64,000 nt of DNA from Streptomyces roseus (GTDB taxonomy: Bacteria > Actinomycetota > Actinomycetes > Streptomycetales > Streptomycetaceae): NCBI RefSeq assembly GCF_001044425.1, contig NZ_LFML01000131.1, positions 29,350-93,349 on the forward strand, read 5' to 3'. This document shows, one piece after another, positions 1-7,979 of this stretch. Every line of letters begins with the position of its first letter. Position 1 is the stretch's first letter. Position numbers and translations under genes: made by a program. The notes beneath the pieces are model-generated. The model did no database searches, had not been told where the DNA came from, and saw only the letters and a program-made list of their open reading frames with translations.

Positions 1-49
1 GGCGGGGCCGGCGCGGATGCCGATGGCGGCGCCGGCGTGTGAGGGCGGC

Positions 50-589
50 TCAGGACGAGGCCGCCGGGGCCGGGTTCGGGCGGCCGGACCGCGCCCGCCT
101 CGACCTTGACGAGCGCCTGCCGAGGCGGCGGTGCAGCAGCGCGTCCAGGGAGAGGGCGGGTGCGCCCGCCAGGATGAGCGGGATCCAGGCCACCAGGTAC
201 ACGAGGTCGTTGCCGTAGTAGTACGGGGTGGTCGGCCAGCTGACGGTCAGCCACAGGCTCAGCGAGATCAGCGCACCGCCGACAGCGGCCACCCGGGTCA
301 GCAGCCCGGTCAGGGCGCCCAGTCCGACGGCCAGTTCCCCGAGGGCCATGGCGATGCCGAAGGCCACCGGGTTCTGCGAGGAGAGCTCGATCAGACCCGG
401 GAGCGCGGCGGAGTCCCGTACGGCCTCCATCTGCTGTCCGATCGAGCCGTCCCCGGTGGCGGACAGGAACGCCGCGTCGGTCAGCTTGTCCAGCCCGGCG
501 TAGACGAAGGTGAAGCCGAGGAAGAGGCGCAGCGGCAGGAGTGCGTACTCGGCCGCCCGCGCGCGCAGGTCGGAGGATGTCGTAGTCAC
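50..589 (-). CDS. DoxX family membrane protein
   Basis: A 179-residue polytopic membrane protein. After a short cytoplasmic start it has a hydrophobic stretch with the phrase LFLGFTFVYAGLDKL, typical of the first helix of DoxX/DoxD proteins, then three more hydrophobic segments and a basic C-terminal tail. The family is associated with quinone-linked or thiol redox membrane complexes, but the exact substrate here is unknown. The GTG at 587-589 is chosen because DoxX similarity begins there and the upstream open frame reads into the intergenic region. It is divergent from the Rieske lipoprotein gene, about 150 bp away, which suggests a shared redox theme (inference). Confidence 0.85.
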   Translation of the reverse strand: MTTTSSDLRARAAEYALLPLRLFLGFTFVYAGLDKLTDAAFLSATGDGSIGQQMEAVRDSAALPGLIELSSQNPVAFGIAMALGELAVGLGALTGLLTRVAAVGGALISLSLWLTVSWPTTPYYYGNDLVYLVAWIPLILAGAPALSLDALLHRRLGRRSSRSRRARSGRPNPAPAASS

Positions 590-739
590 ACCCTGCACAC
601 GCGGGAACCCCCGTGGCGGTTCGGCCGAATTCGGTTCCGGATGCGGTGAACCACCGGCTGCGCCCCCGCGTGTTCCTGCTGAGGCTGGGGTGACAAAGGA
701 TGCTCCGGTCCGCTTCCGGTACGAGAAGGAGATACGGCC

Positions 740-1216
740 ATGGGTGACACCACGCGTCGGCGCACGGTTCTCGCGGCGGGCGCCGCCACGCTGGCGGGCA
801 CGGTCCTGAGCGGTTGCGGCAGCGACGGCGGCGCCGAGGCGGCAGCCGACGGCGCACCGGGCAACGCCCCCGGCAGCGCACAGGGCGAACCCTCGGCGGG
901 CGCCGCGGCCGGCGGTGGCGCGGGCGGGGGCCAGGCGCTCGCGCAGACGGCGGAGATCCCGGTCGGCGGCGGGAAGGTGTTCAAGGACCAGAAGGTGGTG
1001 GTCACCCAGCCGATGGCGGGGCAGTTCAAGGCCTTCTCGGCGACCTGCACCCATCAGGGCTGCTCGGTGGCGACGGTGAAGGACGGGAACATCGTCTGCC
1101 CGTGCCACCAGAGCCTGTTCAAGATCTCGGACGGCACGGTCGCCGGAGGGCCGGCGACGCGCCCGCTCGCGGCGGCGAAGATAGCCGTCGAGGGGGACAA
1201 GATCACCCTCGCCTAG
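740..1216 (+). CDS. Tat-exported Rieske [2Fe-2S] lipoprotein
   Basis: A 158-residue protein. The N-terminus carries a twin-arginine signal (TRRRTVLAAG) ending in a lipobox, LSGC, with Cys26 as the predicted lipidated residue. A Gly/Ala-rich linker follows, then a Rieske fold. The cluster motifs are CTHQGC (Cys103, His105 ligands; Cys108 disulfide) and CPCHQS (Cys120, His123 ligands; Cys122 disulfide). It should be a membrane-anchored extracytoplasmic electron carrier with a 2Fe-2S cluster. An AAGGAGA ribosome site lies just upstream of the ATG. Small stand-alone Rieske lipoproteins like this are common in Streptomyces and their redox partners are mostly unknown. The divergent DoxX gene is a possible partner. 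Confidence 0.93.
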   Translation: MGDTTRRRTVLAAGAATLAGTVLSGCGSDGGAEAAADGAPGNAPGSAQGEPSAGAAAGGGAGGGQALAQTAEIPVGGGKVFKDQKVVVTQPMAGQFKAFSATCTHQGCSVATVKDGNIVCPCHQSLFKISDGTVAGGPATRPLAAAKIAVEGDKITLA

Positions 1217-1264
1217 GCCCGTCCCGCCGCCGGGCTCACCGCGCCCGGCGGCGGCCCGGGCGGC

Positions 1265-2095
1265 ATGGTGGAGGGCGTGGACGTTGATGTGGATGCGGTG
1301 GCCGACGAGCTGTACGGGCTGGTTCCGGAGCGGTTCACCGAGGTCCGGAACGAGCAGGCCGCGCGGGCCCGCAAGGCCGGACAGGCCGGTGCGGCCAAGG
1401 CCATCGCCGCACTGCGCCGCCCGACGCGGGCGGCGTACGCCTCGAACCTGCTGGTGCGGCGGCGCCCGGAGGAGGTCGCCGCCTTCCTCGAGCTGGGCGA
1501 AGCGCTGCGCCGGGCGCAGCGGTCGCTGGACGGCGGGAGGCTGAAAGCCCTGTCCCATCAGCGGCACGTCGTGGTCGCCGCCCTGGCCCGTACCGCCCGC
1601 CAGCTGGCCGAGGAGGAGGGACGGGCGGTCGGCGAGGACGTCGTTCACGAGGTGGAGCAGACCCTCCATGCCGCCCTCGCCGATTCCGAGGCTGCCGCGC
1701 AGTGGTCCGGTGGACGGCTTTCCACCGGGCTGGAGCCGCCGGTCGGTTTCACGGGCCTCCCCGAGACGGCCCCCGTACGGCCGCCGACGGAACGTCCGGC
1801 GAAGCAGAAGCAGGAGCAACAGCGGACGGAGCCGGAGCCGACGCCGGAGCCGGAGCCGAAGCCGTCCCGCGAGGTGGAACAGCGGCGCGCCCGGGCCGAG
1901 CGGGCGCGCGCCGAGGCCGAGGCCGCGGCCCGGGCGGCGGAGCTGCGCGCGGCCGAGCAGGCGCTGGCCGAAGCCGACGAGCGCGTCGCCGAGCTGGAGA
2001 GGCAGCTGCGCGAGGCCCGGACCGCGCGGACCGGGGCACGACGCGCCAGAGCGGCGGCCGCGGACCGGGCGCGCGACGGCGACCGGGCACCCTAG
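1265..2095 (+). CDS. conserved hypothetical protein with C-terminal coiled coil
   Basis: A 276-residue soluble protein of unknown function. Residues 1-150 are helical and Arg/Ala-rich (for example RRPTRAAYASNLLVRRRPEE). Residues about 165-200 form a Pro/Glu linker with PEPEPTPEPEPK-like repeats. Residues about 200-275 form a long Ala/Glu/Arg coiled coil. No signal peptide or membrane helix is visible. The start could also be one of the GTG codons within the next 15 bases. The stop overlaps the convergent MerT-like gene by four bases. Proteins of this make-up occur in actinobacteria, but I do not know a function. Confidence 0.75.
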   Translation: MVEGVDVDVDAVADELYGLVPERFTEVRNEQAARARKAGQAGAAKAIAALRRPTRAAYASNLLVRRRPEEVAAFLELGEALRRAQRSLDGGRLKALSHQRHVVVAALARTARQLAEEEGRAVGEDVVHEVEQTLHAALADSEAAAQWSGGRLSTGLEPPVGFTGLPETAPVRPPTERPAKQKQEQQRTEPEPTPEPEPKPSREVEQRRARAERARAEAEAAARAAELRAAEQALAEADERVAELERQLREARTARTGARRARAAAADRARDGDRAP

Positions 2096-2445
2096 ACGGT
2101 GGAGACGGTGTCTTTCGGATCGTGGTGGCGGTCCCGGGCCGCTCGGCCGGAGTCCGTTTCCGGGGGTGGGCCCATGGCGGGCATGCCGAGGTCGGTCGGC
2201 GCCGGGGCCGTGCGGCAGGCAGATGTCCGGCGTCGGTGCAGTACGACCAGGACGCCCAGTCCGGCGGCCACGGCCAAGACCACCAGGGCGGGCATCCAGA
2301 GCGCGGCGATCGAGGACGTGATGCCGATGCCGCCGAGGACGGCCACGAGCGGGCCCGCGCAGCACGCCGCGCAGGCGGCGACCGCGGCCGCGCCGGCGCC
2401 GAGCGTGCCCCAGGGCCGGGACGGACGGGGAGAGGGGGCGCTCAT
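2092..2445 (-). CDS. MerT-like small membrane protein
   Basis: A 117-residue membrane protein with two or three helices. The first helix contains CAACCAGPL, a vicinal-cysteine motif like that of MerT/MerC mercuric-ion transport proteins. A second hydrophobic segment (PALVVLAVAAGLGVLVVL) is followed by a basic, cytoplasmic tail. The start codon overlaps the stop of the upstream MerR-type regulator by four bases (ATGA), so the two genes form a translationally coupled operon read from the MerR promoter near 3,250. The pairing suggests metal or thiol-reactive ion handling. Mercury itself is not proven: no merA or merP is present in the window. Confidence 0.75.
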   Translation of the reverse strand: MSAPSPRPSRPWGTLGAGAAAVAACAACCAGPLVAVLGGIGITSSIAALWMPALVVLAVAAGLGVLVVLHRRRTSACRTAPAPTDLGMPAMGPPPETDSGRAARDRHHDPKDTVSTV

Positions 2446-3238
2446 GCGGGTCCTCCGAAGAGGTCGGCCGGCATCCCGGCGGCGGACTCCGGGGCTCGCA
2501 CGTCGAGCTGGAGAGCGGTCGGGGTCAGGTGCAGCGTGAAGTCGAGGAACGCGCAGCAGACCTGCTCCGCCGCGGCCAGTGCCGCGAGCTCACCGGCCAG
2601 CTCGGCGCCCGCCGGGAAGGACAGCCGCAGGCCGCCGTCGATCTCCTCGCGGCCCGTGGCCTTGGCGGCCAGTTGCCGCCATGTGCCGTGCGCTCGCCCA
2701 GCTCGGCGTGGCCCAGGGCGCAGGCCACCGGGACCTCCCGCCACGGCTCGGCCTCGGGTGTGAGGCGGGTCGGCGACAGCTCGACGGGCACGGGCCCGGC
2801 CGCCGGCACCGGGCCGGTGGTGGTGCAGCCGCAGTCCGGCCCGCACGGCCCGGCCGGAGCCGGTCCGGACAAGTCGGCGTGGACGCCGGCCAGGTGGGCG
2901 GAGAACGCGCGCAGTTCGGCGATCCGGCCGTCGGTCTCCGCGATCCGGCCGTCGGTCTCCGCGATCCGGCCCGAGATCAGCGGCAGCATCCGCGCCCGCA
3001 CCGAGGAACGCACCCCCTCCTCGCGTACGCCGAGGAGTTCGCGGATCTCTGCCAGGGACAGCCCCAGGAGCTTGGCCGAGGAGACGAAGGCCAGACGTTC
3101 CACCGCGTCCTCGCCGTACACCCGATACCCGGACGAGGTGCGGTCCGCGGGCACCAGACCGGCGTCCTCGTAGTAGCGCAGCGTCGTGGCCGGTACGCCG
3201 GAGCGCTCGGCCGGCTGCGAGATGCGGTGGCTCGTCAT
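2442..3238 (-). pseudogene. MerR-family metal-type regulator, frameshifted
   Basis: The N-terminal part is a clear MerR regulator: HTH with TTLRYYEDAGLVP and SSGYRVYGEDAVERL, a dimerisation helix, and a Cys-rich segment CGPDCGCTTT. The C-terminal part (WRQLAAKATGREE to DLFGGPA, including EQVCCAFLDF) continues in a different frame, so one base appears lost or gained around 2,686-2,705. The total span of 797 bases is not a multiple of three. This may be a real mutation or a sequence error, since the last codons still overlap the next gene's ATG as in an intact operon. A 21-bp tandem duplication at 2921-2962 repeats the heptad GRIAETD in the coiled coil. It probably autoregulates from the palindromic promoter at 3245-3276. 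Confidence 0.8.
2921..2971 (-). repeat. 21-bp tandem repeat inside the MerR gene
   Basis: Two perfect 21-bp copies (2921-2941 and 2942-2962) and the first nine bases of a third. They encode repeated GRIAETD heptads in the dimerisation helix. The repeat is in frame, so it lengthens the coiled coil by one heptad. Confidence 0.85.
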
Positions 3239-3244
3239 GCCCCG

Positions 3245-3276
3245 ACCGTAGACCTTCGACCTGACTCGAAGGTCAA
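3245..3276 (-). promoter_or_regulatory. MerR-type promoter and operator
   Basis: On the minus strand a -35 TTGACC (3271-3276) and a -10 TACGGT (3245-3250) are separated by 20 bp, the overlong spacing typical of MerR-controlled promoters. The spacer holds a perfect inverted repeat with arms GACCTTCGA (3251-3259) and TCGAAGGTC (3266-3274). The start codon at 3238 lies about seven bases after the -10, so the mRNA is probably leaderless. Confidence 0.8.
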
Positions 3277-3315
3277 GTCGGCAGGTCGGCCGGTGGGCCC
3301 GGATGTGCGGTCGCT

Positions 3316-3882
3316 TCAGGTGCGGGTGTTGATGAACCCCACCACGACCGAGCCCCACCAGCACAGCTGAGAGATCAGGGCCGTGGCTCCGGCCCAGGCC
3401 AGGGCGGCGGGTCCGGGGGCGCCGGGGGCGGACAGGCGGCGGCTGAGCAGGCCGGCCTGGAGGCCGTTGACCGTGAGCGTGGCCACCAGTGCGATCTTCG
3501 CCTGGGTGAGGGGCGAGGACAGGTCGGGGTGGAGCATCAGGCCGCTCACGACCAGGCCGGCGAGGCCGGCCCAGATGGGTACGTGGAGGCGGGAGGTGAC
3601 GTTCAGGGCCTCGGAGAGCGGGGCGCGCCCGGTGAGCCAGAGGGTGCCGTACCAGTCGGCGGCCAGGACGGCCCCGAACCCGAGGGCCAGGGAGGCCAGG
3701 TGCACGAAGAGCGCGACCTCGTGCAGGACGGGGTCGGTGCGGACGTGGGCGGAGAACCAGAGGCCGCCGGCGAGGGCCGTCACCGCCGCGAGCGAGGCGG
3801 CAGCCACCGTCCACCACGAGTCGTACACCCGGACCGGTCTGAGCGCGCCGGGCGTGGGGCTGGGGGCTGGAAGGGTGGCCAT
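3316..3882 (-). CDS. iron-box-associated CopD-like membrane protein
   Basis: A 188-residue integral membrane protein with about five helices. Conserved-looking elements include FVHLASLALGFGAVLAADW in the second helix and LHVPIWAGLAGLVVSGL in the third, with histidines within or near helices as in CopD/DUF2269-like heme or metal membrane domains. No firm family assignment is possible by eye. AGGAG lies 8-12 bases before the ATG. A palindrome matching the IdeR/DmdR1 iron box lies about 36 bp upstream, so expression is probably repressed by iron. The role may be in iron, siderophore or heme handling (inference from the operator only). Confidence 0.8.
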   Translation of the reverse strand: MATLPAPSPTPGALRPVRVYDSWWTVAAASLAAVTALAGGLWFSAHVRTDPVLHEVALFVHLASLALGFGAVLAADWYGTLWLTGRAPLSEALNVTSRLHVPIWAGLAGLVVSGLMLHPDLSSPLTQAKIALVATLTVNGLQAGLLSRRLSAPGAPGPAALAWAGATALISQLCWWGSVVVGFINTRT

Positions 3883-3917
3883 GGTGACGGCTCCTGGCAG
3901 ATAAGAATCAGATAAGA

Positions 3918-3936
3918 CAGGTAAGCCTTACCTAAG
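3918..3936 (-). promoter_or_regulatory. IdeR/DmdR1-type iron box
   Basis: On the minus strand the site reads CTTAGGTAAGGCTTACCTG, close to the actinobacterial iron-box consensus TTAGGTTAGGCTAACCTAA. The core AGGTAAG-C-CTTACCT (3919-3933) is a perfect 7-1-7 palindrome. It lies between a TTGACG (3947-3952) and the start of the membrane protein gene at 3882, a position suited to repression. Confidence 0.75.
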
Positions 3937-3952
3937 ATTTCGAGCCCGTCAA

Positions 3953-4225
3953 GAATCGTTTCGTCAGGTGGAAACGGCCGGTGGGAGGGGATCGGGATCG
4001 TTCGCGCGGAGTCGCGGCCTGCGCCCTGCAGCCGCCGGTGGGTTGGGGTGCGGGGCGCCGCATTCGCCGCACCGCCCGGCCCGCCGTCGCTTCTTTCTCC
4101 ACCCTCGACGGGGGACACCACTGGCTGGTCGCTGCGGCCGCAGGGAGCGTGGGCGGTTGTCGGGCGGACGGGGGTGTGTGGGGGGACACTGGGCCCAGGT
4201 GCGGTGCCGGACGTGCTGCGGCGAA
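3953..4225. other. intergenic stretch without a supported gene
   Basis: Between the iron-box promoter and the VOC gene no frame shows family similarity or a credible start with a ribosome site. I see nothing here beyond leader sequence for the VOC gene. Confidence 0.5.
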
Positions 4226-4240
4226 CGGAGGACAGCCATA

Positions 4241-4621
4241 ATGCTGGGTGACAGCAAGGGATTCAGCGGCTACTCGGTGGACGACATCGAGGCGGCCAGG
4301 GGGTTCTACGGTGAGACGCTCGGACTGCGGGTCTCCGAGGAGAACGGCCTGTTGACCCTGCACCTGGCGGGGGACACCGACGTGCTGCTGTACCCGAAGG
4401 AGAACCACCGGGCCGCCACCTTCACGGTGCTGAACTTCCCGGTGGAGGACATCGACCGCGCCGTCGACGAACTGTCCGCACGCGGCGTGGCCTTCGAGCG
4501 GTACGAGGGGTTCGAACAGGACGCGAAAGGGATCGCCCGCGCGGCGCCCGGCCCCGCGATCGCCTGGTTCGAGGACCCGGCCGGCAACATCATTTCCGTC
4601 CTCCAGCCGAACGGCATGTAG
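4241..4621 (+). CDS. VOC (glyoxalase/bleomycin-resistance) family protein
   Basis: A 126-residue single VOC domain. It shows the paired beta-alpha-beta pattern: [22 protein letters not shown] at the start, [19 protein letters not shown] in the second half, and the terminal [14 protein letters not shown] signature. Such proteins use a metal site or bind small molecules. Substrate is not predictable. GGAGG lies ten bases before the ATG at 4241, and similarity starts right there, so the longer upstream open frame is not used. It stands alone. Confidence 0.88.
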   Translation: MLGDSKGFSGYSVDDIEAARGFYGETLGLRVSEENGLLTLHLAGDTDVLLYPKENHRAATFTVLNFPVEDIDRAVDELSARGVAFERYEGFEQDAKGIARAAPGPAIAWFEDPAGNIISVLQPNGM

Positions 4622-4776
4622 CCGGCCCCCCCGGGGCCGCCGGGGCCCGGGCCGGACCACCCGACCGCCCCACGGTGGGTGGCCGCAGCGCGCAGGGGGT
4701 GGCTAGCCCCATGGTCGAGTCCTCGCAGGGCCGCGATGCTTGAAGCACTTGAGGCGGACTCGAACGAGGAGACGAC

Positions 4777-5043
4777 ATGCGGATCGTGGCAGCGGACGGC
4801 GTGACCGGAACGGCTCTGGCGGACGGTCGGATGAAGGTACGAACGGCAGAGCGCGGCGAGTTCCGCTGCAGCCCCGTCGGCTCGGCCATGTGGGTGGCCC
4901 TGCGGGTCAACGACGGGTTCCTGGACCTGGCCGCGTCCTCCCTCGCCGACGCCTGGCAGACCGACGAGGCCAAGGTCCGTACGGCGATGAACGCCTGGGC
5001 CGAGCGTCTGATGGACGCGGGCCTGCTCAAAGCGGCGGCGTGA
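4777..5043 (+). CDS. PqqD/RRE-like small protein
   Basis: An 88-residue protein. Residues about 30-86 follow the PqqD (RiPP recognition element) pattern: a small strand region, SPVGSAMWVALRV (compare the NxTGxxIWxLL motif of PqqD), then a helix with LADAWQTDEAKVRTAMNAW and a final LMDAGLLKA turn. In RiPP pathways such domains bind the leader peptide and deliver it to a modifying enzyme. Here no radical SAM, lasso cyclase, protease or recognisable precursor is adjacent. The next genes are YciI- and SRPBCC-type. The assignment rests on pattern only. It could instead be a generic small winged-helix protein. Confidence 0.6.
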   Translation: MRIVAADGVTGTALADGRMKVRTAERGEFRCSPVGSAMWVALRVNDGFLDLAASSLADAWQTDEAKVRTAMNAWAERLMDAGLLKAAA

Positions 5044-5115
5044 GCCCCGCCGGGCACCACCCGACCGGGTGAAAAAGCTCGTGGCCGTCCTTGATCATCC
5101 AGTACGGTCCGGGGC

Positions 5116-5409
5116 ATGTTCATAGTCACCGTGACCTACACGGCACCCCTCGAAGACGTGGAACCCTTGCGGCCGGCCCACGGCGACTGGCTCAAGCAGC
5201 AGATCGCGCGCCGCACGCTCCTGGTGGCGGGCCGTCAGAAGGCGCTGACCGGTGGTGTGTACCTCGCCCCGCAGATGCCCGTCGAGGACCTCGGCCGCCT
5301 GCTCGCCACGGATCCGTACGTCGTGGGCGGCGTCGCCGACCACACCGTGACCGAGTTCACCCCGCACCTCGTCGTACCCGGCCTGGAGGCCCTCACCGTG
5401 TACGAGTGA
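5116..5409 (+). CDS. YciI family protein
   Basis: A 97-residue ferredoxin-like protein of the YciI/YCII family. It begins MFIVTVTYTAPLEDVEPLRPAHGDWL, where the His and Asp of AHGDWL match the conserved pair in the family's putative active site, and continues with LLVAGRQ and DPYVVGGVADHTVTEF. Many members are small dehydratase-like or unknown enzymes. It lies 72 bp after the PqqD-like gene and 37 bp before the SRPBCC gene, so the three may be co-transcribed. Confidence 0.88.
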   Translation: MFIVTVTYTAPLEDVEPLRPAHGDWLKQQIARRTLLVAGRQKALTGGVYLAPQMPVEDLGRLLATDPYVVGGVADHTVTEFTPHLVVPGLEALTVYE

Positions 5410-5446
5410 GCCGAGGCGCCCGAAGAGAGTTCTGGAGCAACCCCCC

Positions 5447-5923
5447 ATGGACGGCACGACGTTCCTCTATACGACCTACATCCGCACGACCCCCGAGCGG
5501 CTCTGGCAGGCCCTGACCGAGCCGGCCCTCACCGACCGGTACTGGGGCGTCTCCTTCGAGAGCGACTGGGCCAAGGGCTCCCCCCTCGTCTGGAAACAGG
5601 GCGGAGCCACCATGGCCCACCCCGAACAGGTCGTCCTCGTCGGCGACCCCTTCCGGCGGCTGTCGTACACCTGGCACACGTTCACCGAGGAGTGGGCCCG
5701 GGCCGTCGGCATCGGTGAGGAGGTCCGCACCCGGATCGCGGCCGAACGCCGGTCGGCGGTCGCCTTCGACATCGAGCCGGAGGGCGAGATCGTGAAGCTG
5801 ACCGTCACCCACGAGTTCGACGCCGAGAGCATCCTGCACGGCATGTGCAGCCAGGGCTGGCCGCCGATCCTCTCCAGCCTCAAGACCCTGCTGGAGACCG
5901 GCGAGCCCCTCCCGACCACCTGA
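5447..5923 (+). CDS. SRPBCC (AHSA1-like) family protein
   Basis: A 158-residue protein with the START/AHSA1 fold. It opens with TTYIRTTPERLWQALTEPALTDRYW, the family's typical first strand and helix. GSPLVWK follows, then LSYTWHTF and KLTVTHEFD, and a long C-terminal helix with GWPPILSSLKTLLETG. These proteins bind hydrophobic ligands or act as co-chaperones. ArsR-coupled members are common, but no ArsR gene is next to it here. GGAG precedes the ATG by about ten bases. Confidence 0.9.
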   Translation: MDGTTFLYTTYIRTTPERLWQALTEPALTDRYWGVSFESDWAKGSPLVWKQGGATMAHPEQVVLVGDPFRRLSYTWHTFTEEWARAVGIGEEVRTRIAAERRSAVAFDIEPEGEIVKLTVTHEFDAESILHGMCSQGWPPILSSLKTLLETGEPLPTT

Positions 5924-5932
5924 TCCGCGCCG

Positions 5933-6361
5933 CTACGTCCCGGGCTCGCCCGCCGTAGGCACGCACAGCACCGGCACCGGCGACAGGTGCAGCAGCTTGT
6001 GCGGGGTCGAGCCCAGCAGGGCGCCGCGGATGGGGCTGTCGCCCCAGCTGCCCACGATGATGACCCGCGCGCGGTGGCGTTCCGCCGCGTCGAGCAGGGC
6101 CTGGGCCGGTTTCTCGTCGACCACCTCGACCGTCGACGGGACACCGGCCTCGTCGGCGGCCTCGACGGCCCGGGCCAGTGCGCTGCGCCCCGCCTGGCGG
6201 ACCGCCTCCCGGTGCGCCCGGTACTCCTCACCGGCGGCCCCGGGCGCGGCGGCGCCGTAGACGAGGACGAGCGGCTCGCCGAACGCGGCGGCGACTTCGA
6301 GCGCCACGTGCAGGGCGCGCTCCGCGCCGGGCGATTCGTCGTACCCCAGCACCACGGACAT
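5933..6361 (-). CDS. universal stress protein (UspA family)
   Basis: A 142-residue single Usp domain. The N-terminus (VVLGYDESPGAERALHVAL) has the Asp that contacts adenine, and the C-terminal half holds the ATP-binding signature GSWGDSPIRGALLGST, followed by VPVLCVP. It is likely an ATP-binding cytoplasmic stress protein. The start lies 35 bp after the stop of the upstream permease gene on the same strand, so both form an operon. Usp domains are often paired with amino-acid permeases, where they may modulate transport. Confidence 0.9.
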   Translation of the reverse strand: MSVVLGYDESPGAERALHVALEVAAAFGEPLVLVYGAAAPGAAGEEYRAHREAVRQAGRSALARAVEAADEAGVPSTVEVVDEKPAQALLDAAERHRARVIIVGSWGDSPIRGALLGSTPHKLLHLSPVPVLCVPTAGEPGT

Positions 6362-6396
6362 CAAGGACTCCTTCGGGAAACCCGTACGGTCGCCGG

Positions 6397-7935
6397 CTAC
6401 CGGGACGGCTGGGACGTGGAGCCGTGGACGAGCGCCGGGTCCACCACGCTGCGCCGCTCCCGCCAGAACCTGCCGTCCCGCAGCCGCCAGAAGCACATGA
6501 TCAGCACGCCGGCCACGGCGATCCCGATCCCGATCACCAGCGGCGGTCCGAGCCCGAACCAGGAGACCCCGCTGTAGGAGTTCTCCGGGTTCGACATGTC
6601 GCCGATCGACTCCACCAGCAGCCAGCCCAGCAGCCCCGCCCCGACCAGCGGCCCGACTCCGATGAGCAGGAAGTTGTGCAGGTTCTCCAGCAGGTGGCGG
6701 CGGTAGTACACGGCGCAGGCCACACCCGTCAGCGCGTAGTAGAAGGCGATGAGCAGGGAGAGCGCGGTCACCGAGTCCAGGAGGGCGTTCTCGCTGATCT
6801 GGTTGACGACGAGGTACCAGGCGATGGCGATGCCGGCCACCCACCACGTGCTGACGTCCGGGGTCAGGAACCGCGGCTGGATGTGCGCGAAGGCGTGCGG
6901 CAGCGCGTGGCGACGGGCCATGGACAGGGCGGTACGGGAGGCCGGGATGATCGTGGTCTGCGTGGAGGCGAGGGCGGACGTGCAGACGGCGAGGAGCACC
7001 GTCCAGTCCCAGCCGCCCATCACCTCGTGCGCGAGGACGGCGAAGACGGCCTCCTCGTCGTCCGCGTGCACGGCGAGGAACTCGGTTCCGGCGTACGCGA
7101 CGACGGCGAACCCCACGGCCAGGTACGTCACCAGCAGCACCACGGTCGACCAGATGCCGGCCTTGCCGGGCGCCGTGGCGGAGTCCTTCATCTCCTCCGT
7201 GAGGTTCACCGCGGACTCCCACCCCCAGTAGATGAACACCCCGAGCAGCAGGCCTGCGGTGAGGGCGTTGCCGCCGGCTCCGAAGGGGTTGAGCCAGGAG
7301 AGCGACGGCTCGACGGAATCGAGGGTGCTGGTTCCCGCGTAGACGCGGTAGAGCGCGACCACCGCGAAGAGCAGCAAGAAGACGACCTGGGCGAGGATGA
7401 GCACGTCCTGGAGGTGGGCCGACAGCTCGGTGCCGATGACGCAGATGGCGGTCATGGCGAGGATCACCACGACGGTGAGCGTCTGCCGGATCACCGTATG
7501 GGCGGCCCAGTCGTCGAGGCCCACGGCCAGCAGGCCGAAGTTCACGGCGACGTCGGCCAGCGAGCCGATGACCAGGACACCGGTCATCGTGATCGCCCAG
7601 CCGCCGAGCCAGCCGGCCCACGGGCCCATGGCCCGCGTCACCCACGAGAACGTCGTCCCGCAGTCCTGGTCGACCTTGTTGAGGTAGTAGAACGCGGCGG
7701 CGATCAGCAGCATCGGGACGAACGACGCCAGCATCACGCCGGGAGCGTAGATCCCCGCCAGCGCCACGATCGGCCCGATGGCGGCGGCCAGCGAGTAGGC
7801 GGGCGAGGTGGAGTTCAGGCCGATGACGAGCGCGTCGAGGAAGCCGATCGCGTCGTGTTTCAGCTCCGCGTCGGGGATCTCCGCACCCGTCGCGGAGCCG
7901 GCACTGTCCTGGGCCATGTACGCATCGTCAGGCAC
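6397..7935 (-). CDS. APC superfamily amino-acid permease
   Basis: A 512-residue transporter with about 12 membrane helices. The first helix region has IGLNSTSPAYSLAAAIGPIVAL, typical of the unwound substrate-binding helix of APC permeases. A later helix contains GWESAVNLTEEMKD, the usual loop of the APC family after helix 6. Substrate is probably an amino acid or amine. The GTG at 7935 is used here. The ATG at 7917 is an alternative, and neither has a strong ribosome site. The universal stress protein gene follows 35 bp downstream. Confidence 0.9.
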   Translation of the reverse strand: MPDDAYMAQDSAGSATGAEIPDAELKHDAIGFLDALVIGLNSTSPAYSLAAAIGPIVALAGIYAPGVMLASFVPMLLIAAAFYYLNKVDQDCGTTFSWVTRAMGPWAGWLGGWAITMTGVLVIGSLADVAVNFGLLAVGLDDWAAHTVIRQTLTVVVILAMTAICVIGTELSAHLQDVLILAQVVFLLLFAVVALYRVYAGTSTLDSVEPSLSWLNPFGAGGNALTAGLLLGVFIYWGWESAVNLTEEMKDSATAPGKAGIWSTVVLLVTYLAVGFAVVAYAGTEFLAVHADDEEAVFAVLAHEVMGGWDWTVLLAVCTSALASTQTTIIPASRTALSMARRHALPHAFAHIQPRFLTPDVSTWWVAGIAIAWYLVVNQISENALLDSVTALSLLIAFYYALTGVACAVYYRRHLLENLHNFLLIGVGPLVGAGLLGWLLVESIGDMSNPENSYSGVSWFGLGPPLVIGIGIAVAGVLIMCFWRLRDGRFWRERRSVVDPALVHGSTSQPSR

Positions 7936-7979
7936 CCGGCGGTGGCGCGCGAGGCGCGTGGTCTGTCCGGGGGCTCGGC

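Noticed and set aside
590-2365. Minus-strand extension of the DoxX frame through the Rieske and coiled-coil genes
   Set aside because: The family similarity ends at the GTG at 589; the rest is antisense to two well-supported genes.
2092-3238. A complete mercury-resistance operon
   Set aside because: Only a MerR-type regulator and a MerT-like membrane gene are seen. No merA or merP is in the window, so mercury specificity is not claimed.
4777-5923. A lasso-peptide or other RiPP cluster around the PqqD-like gene
   Set aside because: No cyclase, protease, radical SAM enzyme or convincing precursor peptide was found nearby, so only the orphan RRE-like protein is reported.
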